Shown piece after piece: positions 8,422-17,640 of a stretch of 64,000 nucleotides of DNA. The notes beneath the pieces were generated by a model. It saw only the letters and a program-made list of their open reading frames with translations. It was not told the origin of the DNA and ran no database searches. Source of the stretch: Faecalibacillus faecis. Its GTDB lineage: Bacteria; Bacillota_I; Bacilli_A; Erysipelotrichales; Coprobacillaceae. Made by a program: the position numbers and the translations under genes. The stretch is taken from assembly GCF_003024675.1 (NCBI RefSeq), contig NZ_PYLP01000004.1, positions 90,940 to 154,939 of the forward strand, read 5' to 3'. Each line of letters starts with the position of its first letter. Positions within the stretch are counted from its first letter, which is position 1.

Positions 8422-9360
8422 TTAGAATGTTGTTGCGAGTCTTGTATATATAGAAAAGGATGGATTGCCAGAATAATAAACATTATTACCTTCAAATTTC
8501 ATATATGCTATAGCATAACTATATGTAACAGAAGATGTAAAAATCCAATGCTCAATTCCTTTACTTACATAATTCTCTTTTGTGATATGCAATTGTTTAT
8601 AAAATACAGCCCATTCTTCTGAAGAGGGTATAAACCATCCTTTTTTTATATCATTATGGATAAAGTTAAAGGCATCATTAATATCTTGTAACCCATAATT
8701 TTCATTTAACCATTTATTATATAATGCTAAAGTATTTTCTTTTCCACTTCCAAAGTCGTATTTTGTAATTTTCAAATAATCTGATGACGGTACATTATTT
8801 TCATTAATGGAATTATATAAAGTTGTTCTCTTACCATTATTTATACTTTTTAATGACATGATATAAAACCTATTACTTTCGTTTGAAAGAGGTACGATTA
8901 CTTCTTGTGTTCCATTCATTTTATCTGTATATGTTCCTTTTTGATAATATGTTTTTAGTCCGGTATTCTTTTTTGGAATATAATAATTTAATGTTTCAAG
9001 CCCACTTTGATAATATCTTTCTATTTCATAAGTTCCACTTCCACCTACAGCTAAGTCAGCAAAAATGATACCATCAACTGTGCCATCACCATCGATATCT
9101 GCATATTTACCAACTTGAGATTCTGTCGTAGAAACCAATGGTTCTCCATTTGGACCACATTCACCGTTTAAATATCTTAAATGATTATTATTTTTCTCAA
9201 TACTGTTAGAAAATATATTACCAATTGTTGCTATCAGGCCCGAACCCTTTACCTTGCCATTATCATCAATACTTTTGATACCACCAACTAATAAAAGAAG
9301 GGCAATAATTACAAAGACAACAATTACCCATCCACCATATTCATTAAATATTTTTCTCAT
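8422..9360 (-). CDS. Membrane-anchored surface protein with DGR-like C-terminus (copy 2)
   Basis: 312 aa. The N-terminus MRKIFNEYGG plus a membrane helix (about 11-29) is nearly identical to copy 4. The EF-hand-like loop DIDGDGTVDG is present. The lectin-like region is more diverged but keeps GWFIPSSEEWA near the C-terminus and closes with TRLATTF; between them lies a run unlike the other copies. A C9 tract lies 57 bases before the ATG, with CCGACA-N18-TATAAT following it. SD to ATG distance is about 14 bases, as in copy 4. Probably a calcium-dependent surface ligand-binding protein; ligand unknown. Confidence 0.7.
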   Translation of the reverse strand: MRKIFNEYGGWVIVVFVIIALLLLVGGIKSIDDNGKVKGSGLIATIGNIFSNSIEKNNNHLRYLNGECGPNGEPLVSTTESQVGKYADIDGDGTVDGIIFADLAVGGSGTYEIERYYQSGLETLNYYIPKKNTGLKTYYQKGTYTDKMNGTQEVIVPLSNESNRFYIMSLKSINNGKRTTLYNSINENNVPSSDYLKITKYDFGSGKENTLALYNKWLNENYGLQDINDAFNFIHNDIKKGWFIPSSEEWAVFYKQLHITKENYVSKGIEHWIFTSSVTYSYAIAYMKFEGNNVYYSGNPSFSIYTRLATTF

Positions 9361-9417
9361 ATAATTATCGAATTCCTCCTTGATACATAATTATAAAAAT
9401 AACGTATCAAAATTGTC

Positions 9418-9426
9418 GGGGGGGGG
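9418..9426 (-). repeat. C9 homopolymer upstream of surface gene copy 2
   Basis: Nine G on the plus strand. On the coding strand the tract runs into GACA, giving CCGACA as a possible -35 with TATAAT 18 bases on. TTGATAC and GTATCAA (7-base inverted repeat) flank that -10 up to the SD. Confidence 0.75.
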
Positions 9427-9569
9427 TACTCCATATAAGAATTATTGATTATTTTGATTTTTAGTCTTTAAAAAATACATGACAAATATCGACATTCTTT
9501 ATTGATATAACCACGCGAAATATACTATCATTATTATAGAAAGTAATATGAATAAAAAAGAAAGGGAAT

Positions 9570-10268
9570 ATGAAAATGAAATTATTTAAAAAGATTAAGA
9601 AGTATTACAAAATTATACTACCTACTGTAGTTATTACTTTAATTGTAGCTACAGCAGGATATTTGGCATTGGGAAAATTAACATAAGAAAAAGCACCTAA
9701 TGGTGTATTTGTAAGCAATTATATAAAAGGCGTTACTCAACTATCAGTTGTGGAACATCAATATACTGTGATTGATGAATTTAACAATTCTAACGAAGTT
9801 GATTTATTTATTACAAAAGTGAATGTGCCATTTACAAAGAAACACTTCATTGGAACATTTACAGGTACCATAAATTATGGATTTGATTTGGAAGAAATGC
9901 CGAAAGCAAAAATCAATGACATTACAAAGACAATAACTTTAAACATACCAGAGATATATAGACTAAGTCATACTATAGATGATAAATCATTAAAATATTT
10001 TGATGAAGAAACAAATATATTTAATCCAATTAGCATAAAAGATGGTGACAAGTTTAGAGCAGACCACAAAAAAGATGCTGAACAACAAGATATAGAAGAT
10101 GGCGTATTAGATTATGTACATACTAAAGCACAAGAAAAAATGGAAATGATTGTTCATGCAAAATTCGATACTTATAAAGATTATAAAGTAAAATGTAATT
10201 TTACAAAACAAGATACCATCAAAGATAAACCAAAAACAAACTTTGCTGGGAAAACAGTTAAAGAATAG
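9570..10268 (+). pseudogene. DUF4230 membrane protein with an in-frame stop
   Basis: ATG at 9570 with AAAGGG upstream begins a 38-codon N-terminus containing one membrane helix (ILPTVVITLIVATAGYLAL). It meets TAA at 9684-9686, but the same frame continues open to 10268 and encodes a normal DUF4230 domain (for example VDLFITKVNVPFTKKHFIG). The only defect is this single codon; a CAA to TAA change would explain it. A re-start at GTG 9750 is possible but would give a protein without its anchor. DUF4230 proteins are membrane-anchored and of unknown function. Confidence 0.65.
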
Positions 10269-10304
10269 AAAAAATAGCAGATAATTTCGTCTGCTATTTT
10301 TTTT
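10268..10304. terminator. Bidirectional terminator
   Basis: AAAATAGCAGA / TCTGCTATTTTTTTT with a short loop, between convergent genes ending at 10268 and 10314. Confidence 0.75.
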
Positions 10305-10313
10305 ATGATTATG

Positions 10314-11012
10314 TTATTCAACGTATGGTGTCGCTTTTGAACCTTCTTCAAGCTTGACATTTCGATATTCTATTTCAACACCTTTAAAACCAGTTGCTGG
10401 AATTTTATTTGCCCCACCAGAAGTTATATCTAATACATACCAGGTGTGTGAAGTATCTGTATATTTAAAAGTTCCATGTAACTGCATCCATTTACCGTTG
10501 TTATTTGGAGGAATATTGATAACAACATAATCAGCTTTAGAATAAAATTCATCCAGTGCTATATGAGGGTCTCTAAAACTAAGTTCAAGAAGTACGCCAC
10601 TTTTTGTTAAATTTTTTGTTCTAATTTCTGCTGACAACGTATAGTTTTTACCCACTTCTAATATTCCGCTAATAGCAGAATAGTAGGGTCTAATTGATGC
10701 ATAATTTCCAAAACGTTCATTATTAAGAACGGTTATTTTATTTTTGGAGTCATATTTACTGTTGTTTGGGAAGTCCGAACCACCCAAAGAGACTTTGCTA
10801 GAGTTTTTTATTAGATTCTCATTTGGAGCAAGTTGTCCCTGGTAAGTATCAATCGTATCGGTTAAATTATCTCCTGCAATTTTCAACAATCCTTTTCCAA
10901 CAACCGTACCATTTTCGTTTATATCACCAATGCACCCAATAATACATAATAACAATGAAATAATAATACATACAATTACTCCAGTTGTATGTTCTTCAAA
11001 ACAACGTTTCAT
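10314..11012 (-). CDS. Membrane-anchored surface protein with carbohydrate-binding-like C-terminus (copy 3)
   Basis: 232 aa. The N-terminus MKRCFEEHTTG and membrane helix (about 11-27), then NGTVVGKGLLKIAGD, match the anchor of the other copies. The C-terminal module differs: residues about 65-232 look like a jelly-roll carbohydrate-binding module of the CBM4/9 kind often seen in phage tail proteins (YTLSAEIRTKNL, GKWMQLHGTFKYTD, VKLEEGSKATPYVE). The EF-hand and lectin parts are absent. So one anchor plus C9-tract promoter region serves different binding heads. C9 lies 72 bases before the ATG. Confidence 0.65.
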   Translation of the reverse strand: MKRCFEEHTTGVIVCIIISLLLCIIGCIGDINENGTVVGKGLLKIAGDNLTDTIDTYQGQLAPNENLIKNSSKVSLGGSDFPNNSKYDSKNKITVLNNERFGNYASIRPYYSAISGILEVGKNYTLSAEIRTKNLTKSGVLLELSFRDPHIALDEFYSKADYVVINIPPNNNGKWMQLHGTFKYTDTSHTWYVLDITSGGANKIPATGFKGVEIEYRNVKLEEGSKATPYVE

Positions 11013-11084
11013 ATTATGTAAAATTCCTCCAATCTTTAAAGCTTTTATGCGCCAGTTACTTATTGTTAAGATAGCAAAATTGTC

Positions 11085-11093
11085 GGGGGGGGG
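11085..11093 (-). repeat. C9 homopolymer upstream of surface gene copy 3
   Basis: Nine G on the plus strand, preceded by AAAATTGTC exactly as at copy 2 and followed by TACATTATATAAG. On the coding strand TATAAT lies four bases before the tract, so transcription could begin inside it. No clear -10 is seen downstream. Confidence 0.75.
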
Positions 11094-11112
11094 TACATTA
11101 TATAAGAAATAA

Positions 11113-11145
11113 AAAACACCTTTATCTTAAATATAAAAGTGTTTT
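11113..11145 (-). terminator. Terminator of the DUF4268 gene
   Basis: AAAACACTTTT pairs with AAAGGTGTTTT on the minus strand, followed by T. It lies 24 bases after the stop at 11169. Confidence 0.55.
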
Positions 11146-11168
11146 GCATGAAATGATTGTAAATTTTT

Positions 11169-12104
11169 TTATATGTATTTCTTAAATACTTTCTTGATTT
11201 TTAACATTGCATTCATAGTCCATTCAAATTGATTATTCCATTGAGTTTTATCTTTAAAATCCACATTACATTTTGTAATAATACGACTTGATTTCTTTTC
11301 AGGTAATTCTTTCCATTCAAAATTTAATTCACATTCTTTTTCAATCGATTCTTTGTTTGCAAATAAAGAACGAAATAATTCTTTATCTTTATTAATACTA
11401 AACTCTACAGTAATTTCGTTTCTGCTATGTAATTGACCAACTGAAATCCAATATTTAGATGAGCCAATTGAATAATTCATCCAATGGTCAAATGAAGGAG
11501 ACCTACGAGAAAAATTTCTTGAGAATTCTTTATTTTGAAATGCATAATTTTGGAAAGCAACCCAATAATCGTATCTTTGTTGTTGAGTTTCATTGATGTT
11601 ATTTTTCTTTTTGATTTCTTTTGTCCAATCATTAGGCTTTTCAACAACTTCAAATTTAACAGCAGGGTCAGAGTTTCCAATACGATATAGTTTGATTTCG
11701 CAAAGGAAGAATCCAATTTCATCATCTGTATGATTATTCAACCATTCAATTGCAGCTTTATGTTCTTCACGTGCGTGTTTAACAAGCCAAATTATTATAT
11801 TTGCTGATTTTCCAGATGCATATGTAATAAGTTTTCCAAGATGGTCATGGTTGGTATCTTCTAATTGATTTTCAATGATTATTTTCTTATCTGTTCCAAC
11901 TTCAGAAGCAAGAACATCCAAGCTGAAATCACCAACAGATGATTCTGTTTCATTTATTGAAATATCAATTCCAATAGCATCAGAAAGTATTTCTATATTT
12001 TCTTCTTTTGCAAGCCATGGCGTGAAGTCCTGAGCTTCATGTGGCCATACAGTACGAAGGTCTTCGATTTCTTCTAATTTACTTAACTTACTTAAAACTG
12101 ACAT
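11169..12104 (-). CDS. DUF4268 protein with PD-(D/E)XK-like N-terminus
   Basis: 311 aa from the ATG at 12104 (GAGG 9 bases upstream); the frame can be extended five codons to a TTG at 12119, which is less likely. The N-terminal part has the layout of a restriction-endonuclease-like fold: GDFSLDVLA followed by KKIIIENQLE and THLGKL-type helix (DHLGKLITYASG). The catalytic lysine position is Q (E-N-Q), a variant seen in this family. The C-terminal half matches DUF4268 (YWVAFQNYAF, WMNYSIGSSKYWI). Family members often lie in defence islands and next to R-M systems. Biochemical role is unknown. Confidence 0.75.
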   Translation of the reverse strand: MSVLSKLSKLEEIEDLRTVWPHEAQDFTPWLAKEENIEILSDAIGIDISINETESSVGDFSLDVLASEVGTDKKIIIENQLEDTNHDHLGKLITYASGKSANIIIWLVKHAREEHKAAIEWLNNHTDDEIGFFLCEIKLYRIGNSDPAVKFEVVEKPNDWTKEIKKKNNINETQQQRYDYWVAFQNYAFQNKEFSRNFSRRSPSFDHWMNYSIGSSKYWISVGQLHSRNEITVEFSINKDKELFRSLFANKESIEKECELNFEWKELPEKKSSRIITKCNVDFKDKTQWNNQFEWTMNAMLKIKKVFKKYI

Positions 12105-12321
12105 ATTTTCATTCCTCAAACTTTCTTGTTTAAACTATGTATATTTTATCATATTTAAATACTACAAAATATAATTTTGCTATTTTTTATATCTCAATCT
12201 TCTTTGTTCAAACCATCCGATATTTTTTTAAATATTACTTGATTTATTTTTGATATTGCTAAAAATACTTTGTATATATCTAAAATTTACATTAATTTTA
12301 TTGCTTTTACGCTAAATATAA

Positions 12322-12346
12322 AAAAAGAACCTACGATGGTTCTTTC
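12322..12346 (-). terminator. Terminator overlapping the end of the acidic-protein gene
   Basis: AAAGAACC-ATCGTA-GGTTCTTT followed by T on the minus strand; it overlaps the last codons of the 12331-12885 gene. Confidence 0.7.
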
Positions 12347-12885
12347 TCATCAAGTATTCCATTATCTAAGTCTTCTAGAAATGTTGAAACTTCGTCAAAT
12401 CCTTCTCGTACCATTAAGTTTTCTTCAACTCTGTTGCTTAAACAAGGTTTGTCCAAATCGATTAAAGTATTAGCAGTTACTGGAATTTCATAAATTTTCC
12501 TATTATAAAATAGCTGAGGCTCTCTATCCACAAAAAAATTGACGGTTGTTTTTTCTTCTTTACGATATCTTCTTAGTACTGTTCTTGATTCATCTTTTTT
12601 CGGCATTTTGTAAAAATCATCTTCAACTTCACAGACAAATGTCTTGAATCCATTTTCATCTAGAATAGGTGCTTCAACAAAAAGGGCGTTTAGACATCCG
12701 TATATGATAGCTTCATTGTAGCTTTTATATTTTTGTAACATTGCTTCATATTTGTTTGGTTCATATAGTTCAAAATAATCATCATCTTCATACTCTTCAT
12801 CTTCCTCATAGAAGTATTCGTCATCTTCGTCGTACAATTCTTCTTCATTATCCATAACATCTGTCAGCTCAAATATTTTATTCAT
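12331..12885 (-). CDS. Hypothetical protein with a very acidic N-terminus
   Basis: 184 aa with AGGAG 9 bases before the ATG. Residues 12-45 are almost entirely Asp, Glu, Tyr and Phe (for example EEELYDEDDEYFYEEDEEYE). The rest is a mixed alpha/beta domain of unknown family. Such acidity next to a type I restriction operon is reminiscent of DNA-mimic antirestriction proteins, but here the acid residues are a low-complexity tail and not spread over a fold, so this is only a thought. It is transcribed away from hsdR. Confidence 0.65.
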   Translation of the reverse strand: MNKIFELTDVMDNEEELYDEDDEYFYEEDEEYEDDDYFELYEPNKYEAMLQKYKSYNEAIIYGCLNALFVEAPILDENGFKTFVCEVEDDFYKMPKKDESRTVLRRYRKEEKTTVNFFVDREPQLFYNRKIYEIPVTANTLIDLDKPCLSNRVEENLMVREGFDEVSTFLEDLDNGILDEKEPS

Positions 12886-13014
12886 ATGTAATTGCTCCTT
12901 TAGATTTTTTTGTTAAATTAATTATATGATATTTTTTAATTTGAATGCCACTAATTAAGAGACATAATTGCAATTATTTAATAAAAACAAGGATAACAAA
13001 AAGTAAAAATGATG

Positions 13015-13044
13015 AGAAAAGAATCTTGAAAAAAGGTTCTTTTT
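13015..13044 (+). terminator. Hairpin in the hsdR upstream region
   Basis: AAAAGAATC ... GGTTCTTTTT with an 8-9-base loop and a following T-rich run. There is no plus-strand gene before it, so it may be an attenuator or mark the end of an unseen transcript. A TATAAT (about 13083) follows closer to hsdR. Confidence 0.35.
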
Positions 13045-13125
13045 CTTTTGTGCAAATATAGAAGTTGCATATAAAAAAATGATATAATAAATGCATATTG
13101 AGCTTAATTAGAGAGGAATGATATT

Positions 13126-13470
13126 ATGGCACGTACTTCTGAATATGAAATAGAAAATATATTTATAGACCGATTAGAAGGAATAGGGTATGAATATATA
13201 GACATAAATACATATGATGATGTTCTTTCAAATTTTAGAAATCAACTTGCTAGACTTAATGAAAAAAAGCTTAAAGAAAAAGGGCATGATGCATCATTTT
13301 CAGATAATGAATTTAATAGAATTATGATTCACATTGATAATAAGTCAGTTTATGAGTCTGCAAAAATATTACGAGATAAATATGTATTGCAATTAGATAA
13401 CGGAGAAACTGTTTATATTGATTTCTTTTCACCAAATATTGACCAAAATAAATATCAAGTAGCTCATTAA
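13126..13470 (+). pseudogene. hsdR: HsdR N-terminal fragment (type I restriction), ended by a nonsense codon
   Basis: ATG at 13126 preceded by GAGAGGAATGAT. The 114 residues (RTSEYEIENIFIDRLEGIGYEY start) are the usual start of HsdR. The frame stops at TAA 13468-13470 between YQVAH and ITMDKDHK and goes straight on in the same frame into the next ORF. HsdR proteins normally have a Gln at this place (…YQVTHQITM…), so CAA to TAA is the simplest explanation. This is a nonsense change, not a frameshift. Confidence 0.8.
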
Positions 13471-13476
13471 ATTACA

Positions 13477-16038
13477 ATGGATAAAGACCATAAAGATGAT
13501 GTTGTCTATAAAAATCGTTATGATGTAACAATATTAATCAATGGGATTCCTTTGGTACAAATCGAGTTGAAACGCCCAGGTGTGGAAATAAATGAAGCAA
13601 TAAATCAAATCAATAGATACAGAAAATTTAGTTTCAAAGGTATTTTTAGATTCATTCAATTATTTGTTGTAAGTAACTCAGTTCAAACAAAGTATTTCTG
13701 TAACGAAAATGAAATGGTGGATGGACAATATAATCCAATTTTAAAATCATTAGTTTTCTTTTGGACTGATGAAAATAATAAACGTATCAATGACTTAAAT
13801 TCTTTTACAGGAGATTTTCTAAGAAAATCTGTTATTACTGAAATTATTGATAAATACATGGTTATCAAAACTAGCGAACCAATTTTGATGGTAATGAGGC
13901 CATACCAAATTTTCGCTGTTAAAGCTGCTAAAAAAAGAGTACTGGAATCAAATCAAAATGGTTATGTATTTGCATGCACAGGTTCTGGTAAAACATTAAC
14001 GTCTTTTAAACTAGCACAGATTTTAAGAGATGAACCTTCAGTTGATTTAGTTGTGTTTTTGATTGACCGCAAGGATTTGGATGACCAAACAGTTGATGAA
14101 TATAATTCATTTGAAAAGGATTGTGTAGATAACACTGATAATACATACGTTTTAATCAAAATGTTAGAATCTTCTGAAAAGAAAATGATTGTTACTACAA
14201 TTCAAAAAATGTCTATGGCAATAAAAAATCCTAAATATTCAAATGTGATGGTCACATATAAGGATAAAAAAGTAATTTTTATCATTGATGAATGCCATCG
14301 TTCTCAATTTGGAAAGATGCACGGGCAAATTCAAAAACATTTTGAAAGAGCAAATTACATAGGATTTACAGGAACACCAATATTTGAGAAAAATAAAGGC
14401 GCTGATGGGAGAACAACGGCGGATATTTTTAATGCTGGTAAAAAACTAGATGCATGTTTGCATAAATATATGATAAAAGATGCTATTGCTGACGGTAATG
14501 TACTTCGTTTTTCTGTTGAATATCAACGTACAATATTTGCAAAAAATTTGTCAATTAAAGGCATTGACTCAAAACAATTAGATGACCCTGAATATTGTAA
14601 GAGACATAATATAAGTATTGAAGAATTATATCATGATGAAGAACGTATTGAAGAAGTAGCAAAACATATAATAGAGCACCATGAACAACATGTGCATCCT
14701 CAAGGAAAAGATGTATATACTTCTCTTTTTGCTGTTGATTCAATTGAAACGTTACGTACTTATTATGACCAATTCAAAAAGTTAAATGAAGAAGCACCTG
14801 AAGAAAAGAAATTGAAGGTTGCTGCTATCTTTTCGTTTCAAGCAAATGAAGACATGGATGAAAAAGGTGACGAACATTCTAGAGAATTTTTAGATAGATG
14901 TATAGATGATTATAATAAATTATATAAAACGTCATTCAGTATTGAAACATTTGATGCTTATCGAAAAGACATCGCAAAAAGATTAAAACAAAAGGATTTA
15001 CCACAGGTAGATATTTTATTAGTCGTTAATATGTTTTTAACAGGGTTCGATGCAAAACCATTAAATACATTATATTTAGATAAAAATTTAGTATGGCATA
15101 CTTTAGTTCAAGCCTACAGTCGTACAAATCGTGTAGATAAAGTAACAAAACAATTTGGTCAAATTGTTACTTATAGAAACATAAAAAAATGGCAAGATGA
15201 AGCATTGACTTTATTTTCAGGCGATGGTAATCCAAATGAATATTTGTTAGAAAATTATGAATATTATTTAAACAAATGGATGGAACAAGTAGAAATTTTA
15301 CGTAAAGGGACACCTACAGTTGATGATGCTGGCCGTTTGCAATCTGAAGATGATATTAGAAAATTTATTATTGCATTCCGTTCTTTATCAAAAACGCTTG
15401 CAACATTAAAGACTTTTTCTAAATTTGAATGGGCTGACTTAGCTGTTGCGCTAGATGAAAATGAATATGATGGATATAAAAGTTGGTATTTGTATTATAG
15501 AGATGAATCTGTTAGACCTGGTCCAAAAATTCCTGTTCCAGTTGATGTTGATTTTGATATAGAACTTGTTAGAACTGACCGAATTAATGTTGTATATATT
15601 TTAAATTTATTAAAAAATGCTAAAAAGCAACCGAAAACGGATGATGAAATACAACAGGATATCGATTTGATTTTAAGAGAAATCGAACGTTCTGATAATG
15701 AATCATTAAGACTTAAAAAAGATATTTTGAAACAATTTATCTTAACTAGATTCTATGACTTACCTGAAAACGCTGATGTTATGGAAGCATTTTCTCAATT
15801 TGAAAAAGAACAAATGATAGCAGATATTGAAGAATTTGCATTTGATAATGGTATTGATAAAACTGTAGTTTCTGAATTATTCTCATCTTATGTATTCAGT
15901 AGAAATATATCTGATGATGATATTAGAAAAAAACTTTCAAGTTATAAATTAGGTTTATTGAAAATGACTAAAATGACAAAAGATATTAAACAATTTATTG
16001 TAGATACTTATAGAAAATATAAGGCAGAAGGAGAGTAA
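13477..16038 (+). CDS. hsdR: Type I restriction enzyme HsdR, main body
   Basis: 853 aa from the first ATG after the nonsense codon; no SD precedes it, so expression as a separate protein is doubtful. Nuclease site RYDVTILINGIPLVQIELK (PD-(D/E)XK) near the start, Walker A CTGSGKT, DECH box IIDECHRSQFG, motif III FTGTP, and motif VI QAYSRTNR are all intact, followed by the helical C-terminus that docks on HsdM/S. Together with the 13126 fragment it is a full-length HsdR. If read through, the system restricts unmodified DNA; if not, the operon is a methyltransferase only. Stop is 3 bases before hsdM. Confidence 0.85.
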   Translation: MDKDHKDDVVYKNRYDVTILINGIPLVQIELKRPGVEINEAINQINRYRKFSFKGIFRFIQLFVVSNSVQTKYFCNENEMVDGQYNPILKSLVFFWTDENNKRINDLNSFTGDFLRKSVITEIIDKYMVIKTSEPILMVMRPYQIFAVKAAKKRVLESNQNGYVFACTGSGKTLTSFKLAQILRDEPSVDLVVFLIDRKDLDDQTVDEYNSFEKDCVDNTDNTYVLIKMLESSEKKMIVTTIQKMSMAIKNPKYSNVMVTYKDKKVIFIIDECHRSQFGKMHGQIQKHFERANYIGFTGTPIFEKNKGADGRTTADIFNAGKKLDACLHKYMIKDAIADGNVLRFSVEYQRTIFAKNLSIKGIDSKQLDDPEYCKRHNISIEELYHDEERIEEVAKHIIEHHEQHVHPQGKDVYTSLFAVDSIETLRTYYDQFKKLNEEAPEEKKLKVAAIFSFQANEDMDEKGDEHSREFLDRCIDDYNKLYKTSFSIETFDAYRKDIAKRLKQKDLPQVDILLVVNMFLTGFDAKPLNTLYLDKNLVWHTLVQAYSRTNRVDKVTKQFGQIVTYRNIKKWQDEALTLFSGDGNPNEYLLENYEYYLNKWMEQVEILRKGTPTVDDAGRLQSEDDIRKFIIAFRSLSKTLATLKTFSKFEWADLAVALDENEYDGYKSWYLYYRDESVRPGPKIPVPVDVDFDIELVRTDRINVVYILNLLKNAKKQPKTDDEIQQDIDLILREIERSDNESLRLKKDILKQFILTRFYDLPENADVMEAFSQFEKEQMIADIEEFAFDNGIDKTVVSELFSSYVFSRNISDDDIRKKLSSYKLGLLKMTKMTKDIKQFIVDTYRKYKAEGE

Positions 16039-16041
16039 AGA

Positions 16042-17628
16042 ATGGATATTACAAATGAAACGAATAAATATCAAGCCCAGGCGAATGAGCTATCTCAAAA
16101 ATTATGGGCGATAGCAAATGATTTGAGAGGACAAATGGATTCTTCTGAATTTAAAAATTATATTCTTGGTGTTATATTTTATAGATATCTTTCTGAACGA
16201 ACAGAAACATATATGAAAGAAATTCTAGAAAATGATGGATTAACATATGGAGAAGCCTTCGAAAGTAATGAATTCCGTCCTGTAGTAGAAGAATGGTCTT
16301 TATCTAAATTAGGATATGTTATAAAACCAGAAAATCTATTTCGTAATTTAATTCGCAAGATAAATAAATTTGAAAATGATGATGACAAATTTAGTGTCGA
16401 AGATTTCGAAAAAGCAATTAGTGATTTAACCGGTTCAACAATGGGTCATGAATCAAATAAAGCTTTTGACGGGTTGTTCAGTGATATGCGTTTGCAAGAT
16501 ACTCGATTAGGAGAAACTGTATCTGATAGAACAGAAATGATATCACGCGTTATGAATCGTGTTGCTGATATTGATTTTGATTTACAGGATTCTCAATTTG
16601 ATGTTCTTGGTACAGCATATATGATTTTAATTGGTTTATTTGCATCTGATGCAGGAAAAAAAGGAGGAGAATTCTTTACTCCTGCTGGACCTTCAAAATT
16701 ATGTGCAATGTTAGCAGCATCGGGATTAGACGAAGCAAAAACAGTTGGTGATTGTACTTGTGGTTCTGCATCAATGTTATTAGAAGTACAAAAGCATCTT
16801 TCTACACATAAGGTAGGGCACTTTTACGGACAAGAATTAAATGCAACAACTTACAACTTGAGTCGTATGAACATGATTATGCATGGTATAGATTGGCAAA
16901 ATTTTGACATTTACAAAGGTGACACATTAAAAGATGATAGATATGGTGATAAATTAAAGCTTACTATTCAAGTTTGTAATCCACCATACAGTTTAAAATG
17001 GAGTGCTGATAAGAAATTTTTGGATGACCCACGTTATAGTGGGCCGGGTAAATTAGCTCCAAAAGGGCAAGCTGACCTTGCATTTGTAGAACACATGATT
17101 TATCACATGGATGATTCGGACGGGCGTATAGCTGTATTATTGCCACATGGTGTGTTGTTTCGTGGTGGAGCAGAAGATGCAATTAGAAAATATATTATCA
17201 AAGAATTAAATCGTTTGGATGCCGTTATTGGATTACCAGCTAATTTATTCCATGGTACAGGAATTCCTGTTTGTATATTGGTATTAAAGAGCAAAAGAAA
17301 TGGAAATTCTGGAAATGTTTTATTTATTGATGCATCAAAAGAATTTAAACCTGGTAAGAATCAAAACATTCTAGAACAAAAACATATTGATAAAATAGTA
17401 GAAGCATATGAAAAACGAGTAGATATAGATAAATTTGCTCATGTAGCGGATATGAACGAAATTATTGAAAATGGTTATAATTTAAATATCCCAAGATATG
17501 TCGATACATTTGAAGAAGAAGAACCTGTTGATTTGAATGCTGTGAGAAATAGAATTAAAGAGCTTGATAATGAAACACAAGAGGCAATTTCTAAAGTAGA
17601 AAAATTTTTGAAAGAACTTGGATTATAA
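16042..17628 (+). CDS. hsdM: Type I DNA methyltransferase HsdM
   Basis: 528 aa with GGAG upstream, directly after hsdR. The N-terminal helical HsdM domain (LWAIANDLRGQMD) is followed by the catalytic N6-adenine domain: GEFFTPAGPSKL, the SAM-binding region VGDCTCGSASML and motif IV NPPYSLKW. It should form M2S1 with the HsdS at 18274. No defect was seen. Confidence 0.92.
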   Translation: MDITNETNKYQAQANELSQKLWAIANDLRGQMDSSEFKNYILGVIFYRYLSERTETYMKEILENDGLTYGEAFESNEFRPVVEEWSLSKLGYVIKPENLFRNLIRKINKFENDDDKFSVEDFEKAISDLTGSTMGHESNKAFDGLFSDMRLQDTRLGETVSDRTEMISRVMNRVADIDFDLQDSQFDVLGTAYMILIGLFASDAGKKGGEFFTPAGPSKLCAMLAASGLDEAKTVGDCTCGSASMLLEVQKHLSTHKVGHFYGQELNATTYNLSRMNMIMHGIDWQNFDIYKGDTLKDDRYGDKLKLTIQVCNPPYSLKWSADKKFLDDPRYSGPGKLAPKGQADLAFVEHMIYHMDDSDGRIAVLLPHGVLFRGGAEDAIRKYIIKELNRLDAVIGLPANLFHGTGIPVCILVLKSKRNGNSGNVLFIDASKEFKPGKNQNILEQKHIDKIVEAYEKRVDIDKFAHVADMNEIIENGYNLNIPRYVDTFEEEEPVDLNAVRNRIKELDNETQEAISKVEKFLKELGL

Positions 17629-17640
17629 AAGGAGTGATGC

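Noticed and set aside
4744..11012. A complete diversity-generating retroelement
   Set aside because: No reverse transcriptase, accessory protein or clear template repeat was found in the window; only target-like genes are present.
5769..11093. C9 tracts as pure sequencing artefact
   Set aside because: Three independent loci with conserved flanks carry the tract at matching places before paralogous genes; tract length itself could still be mis-called.
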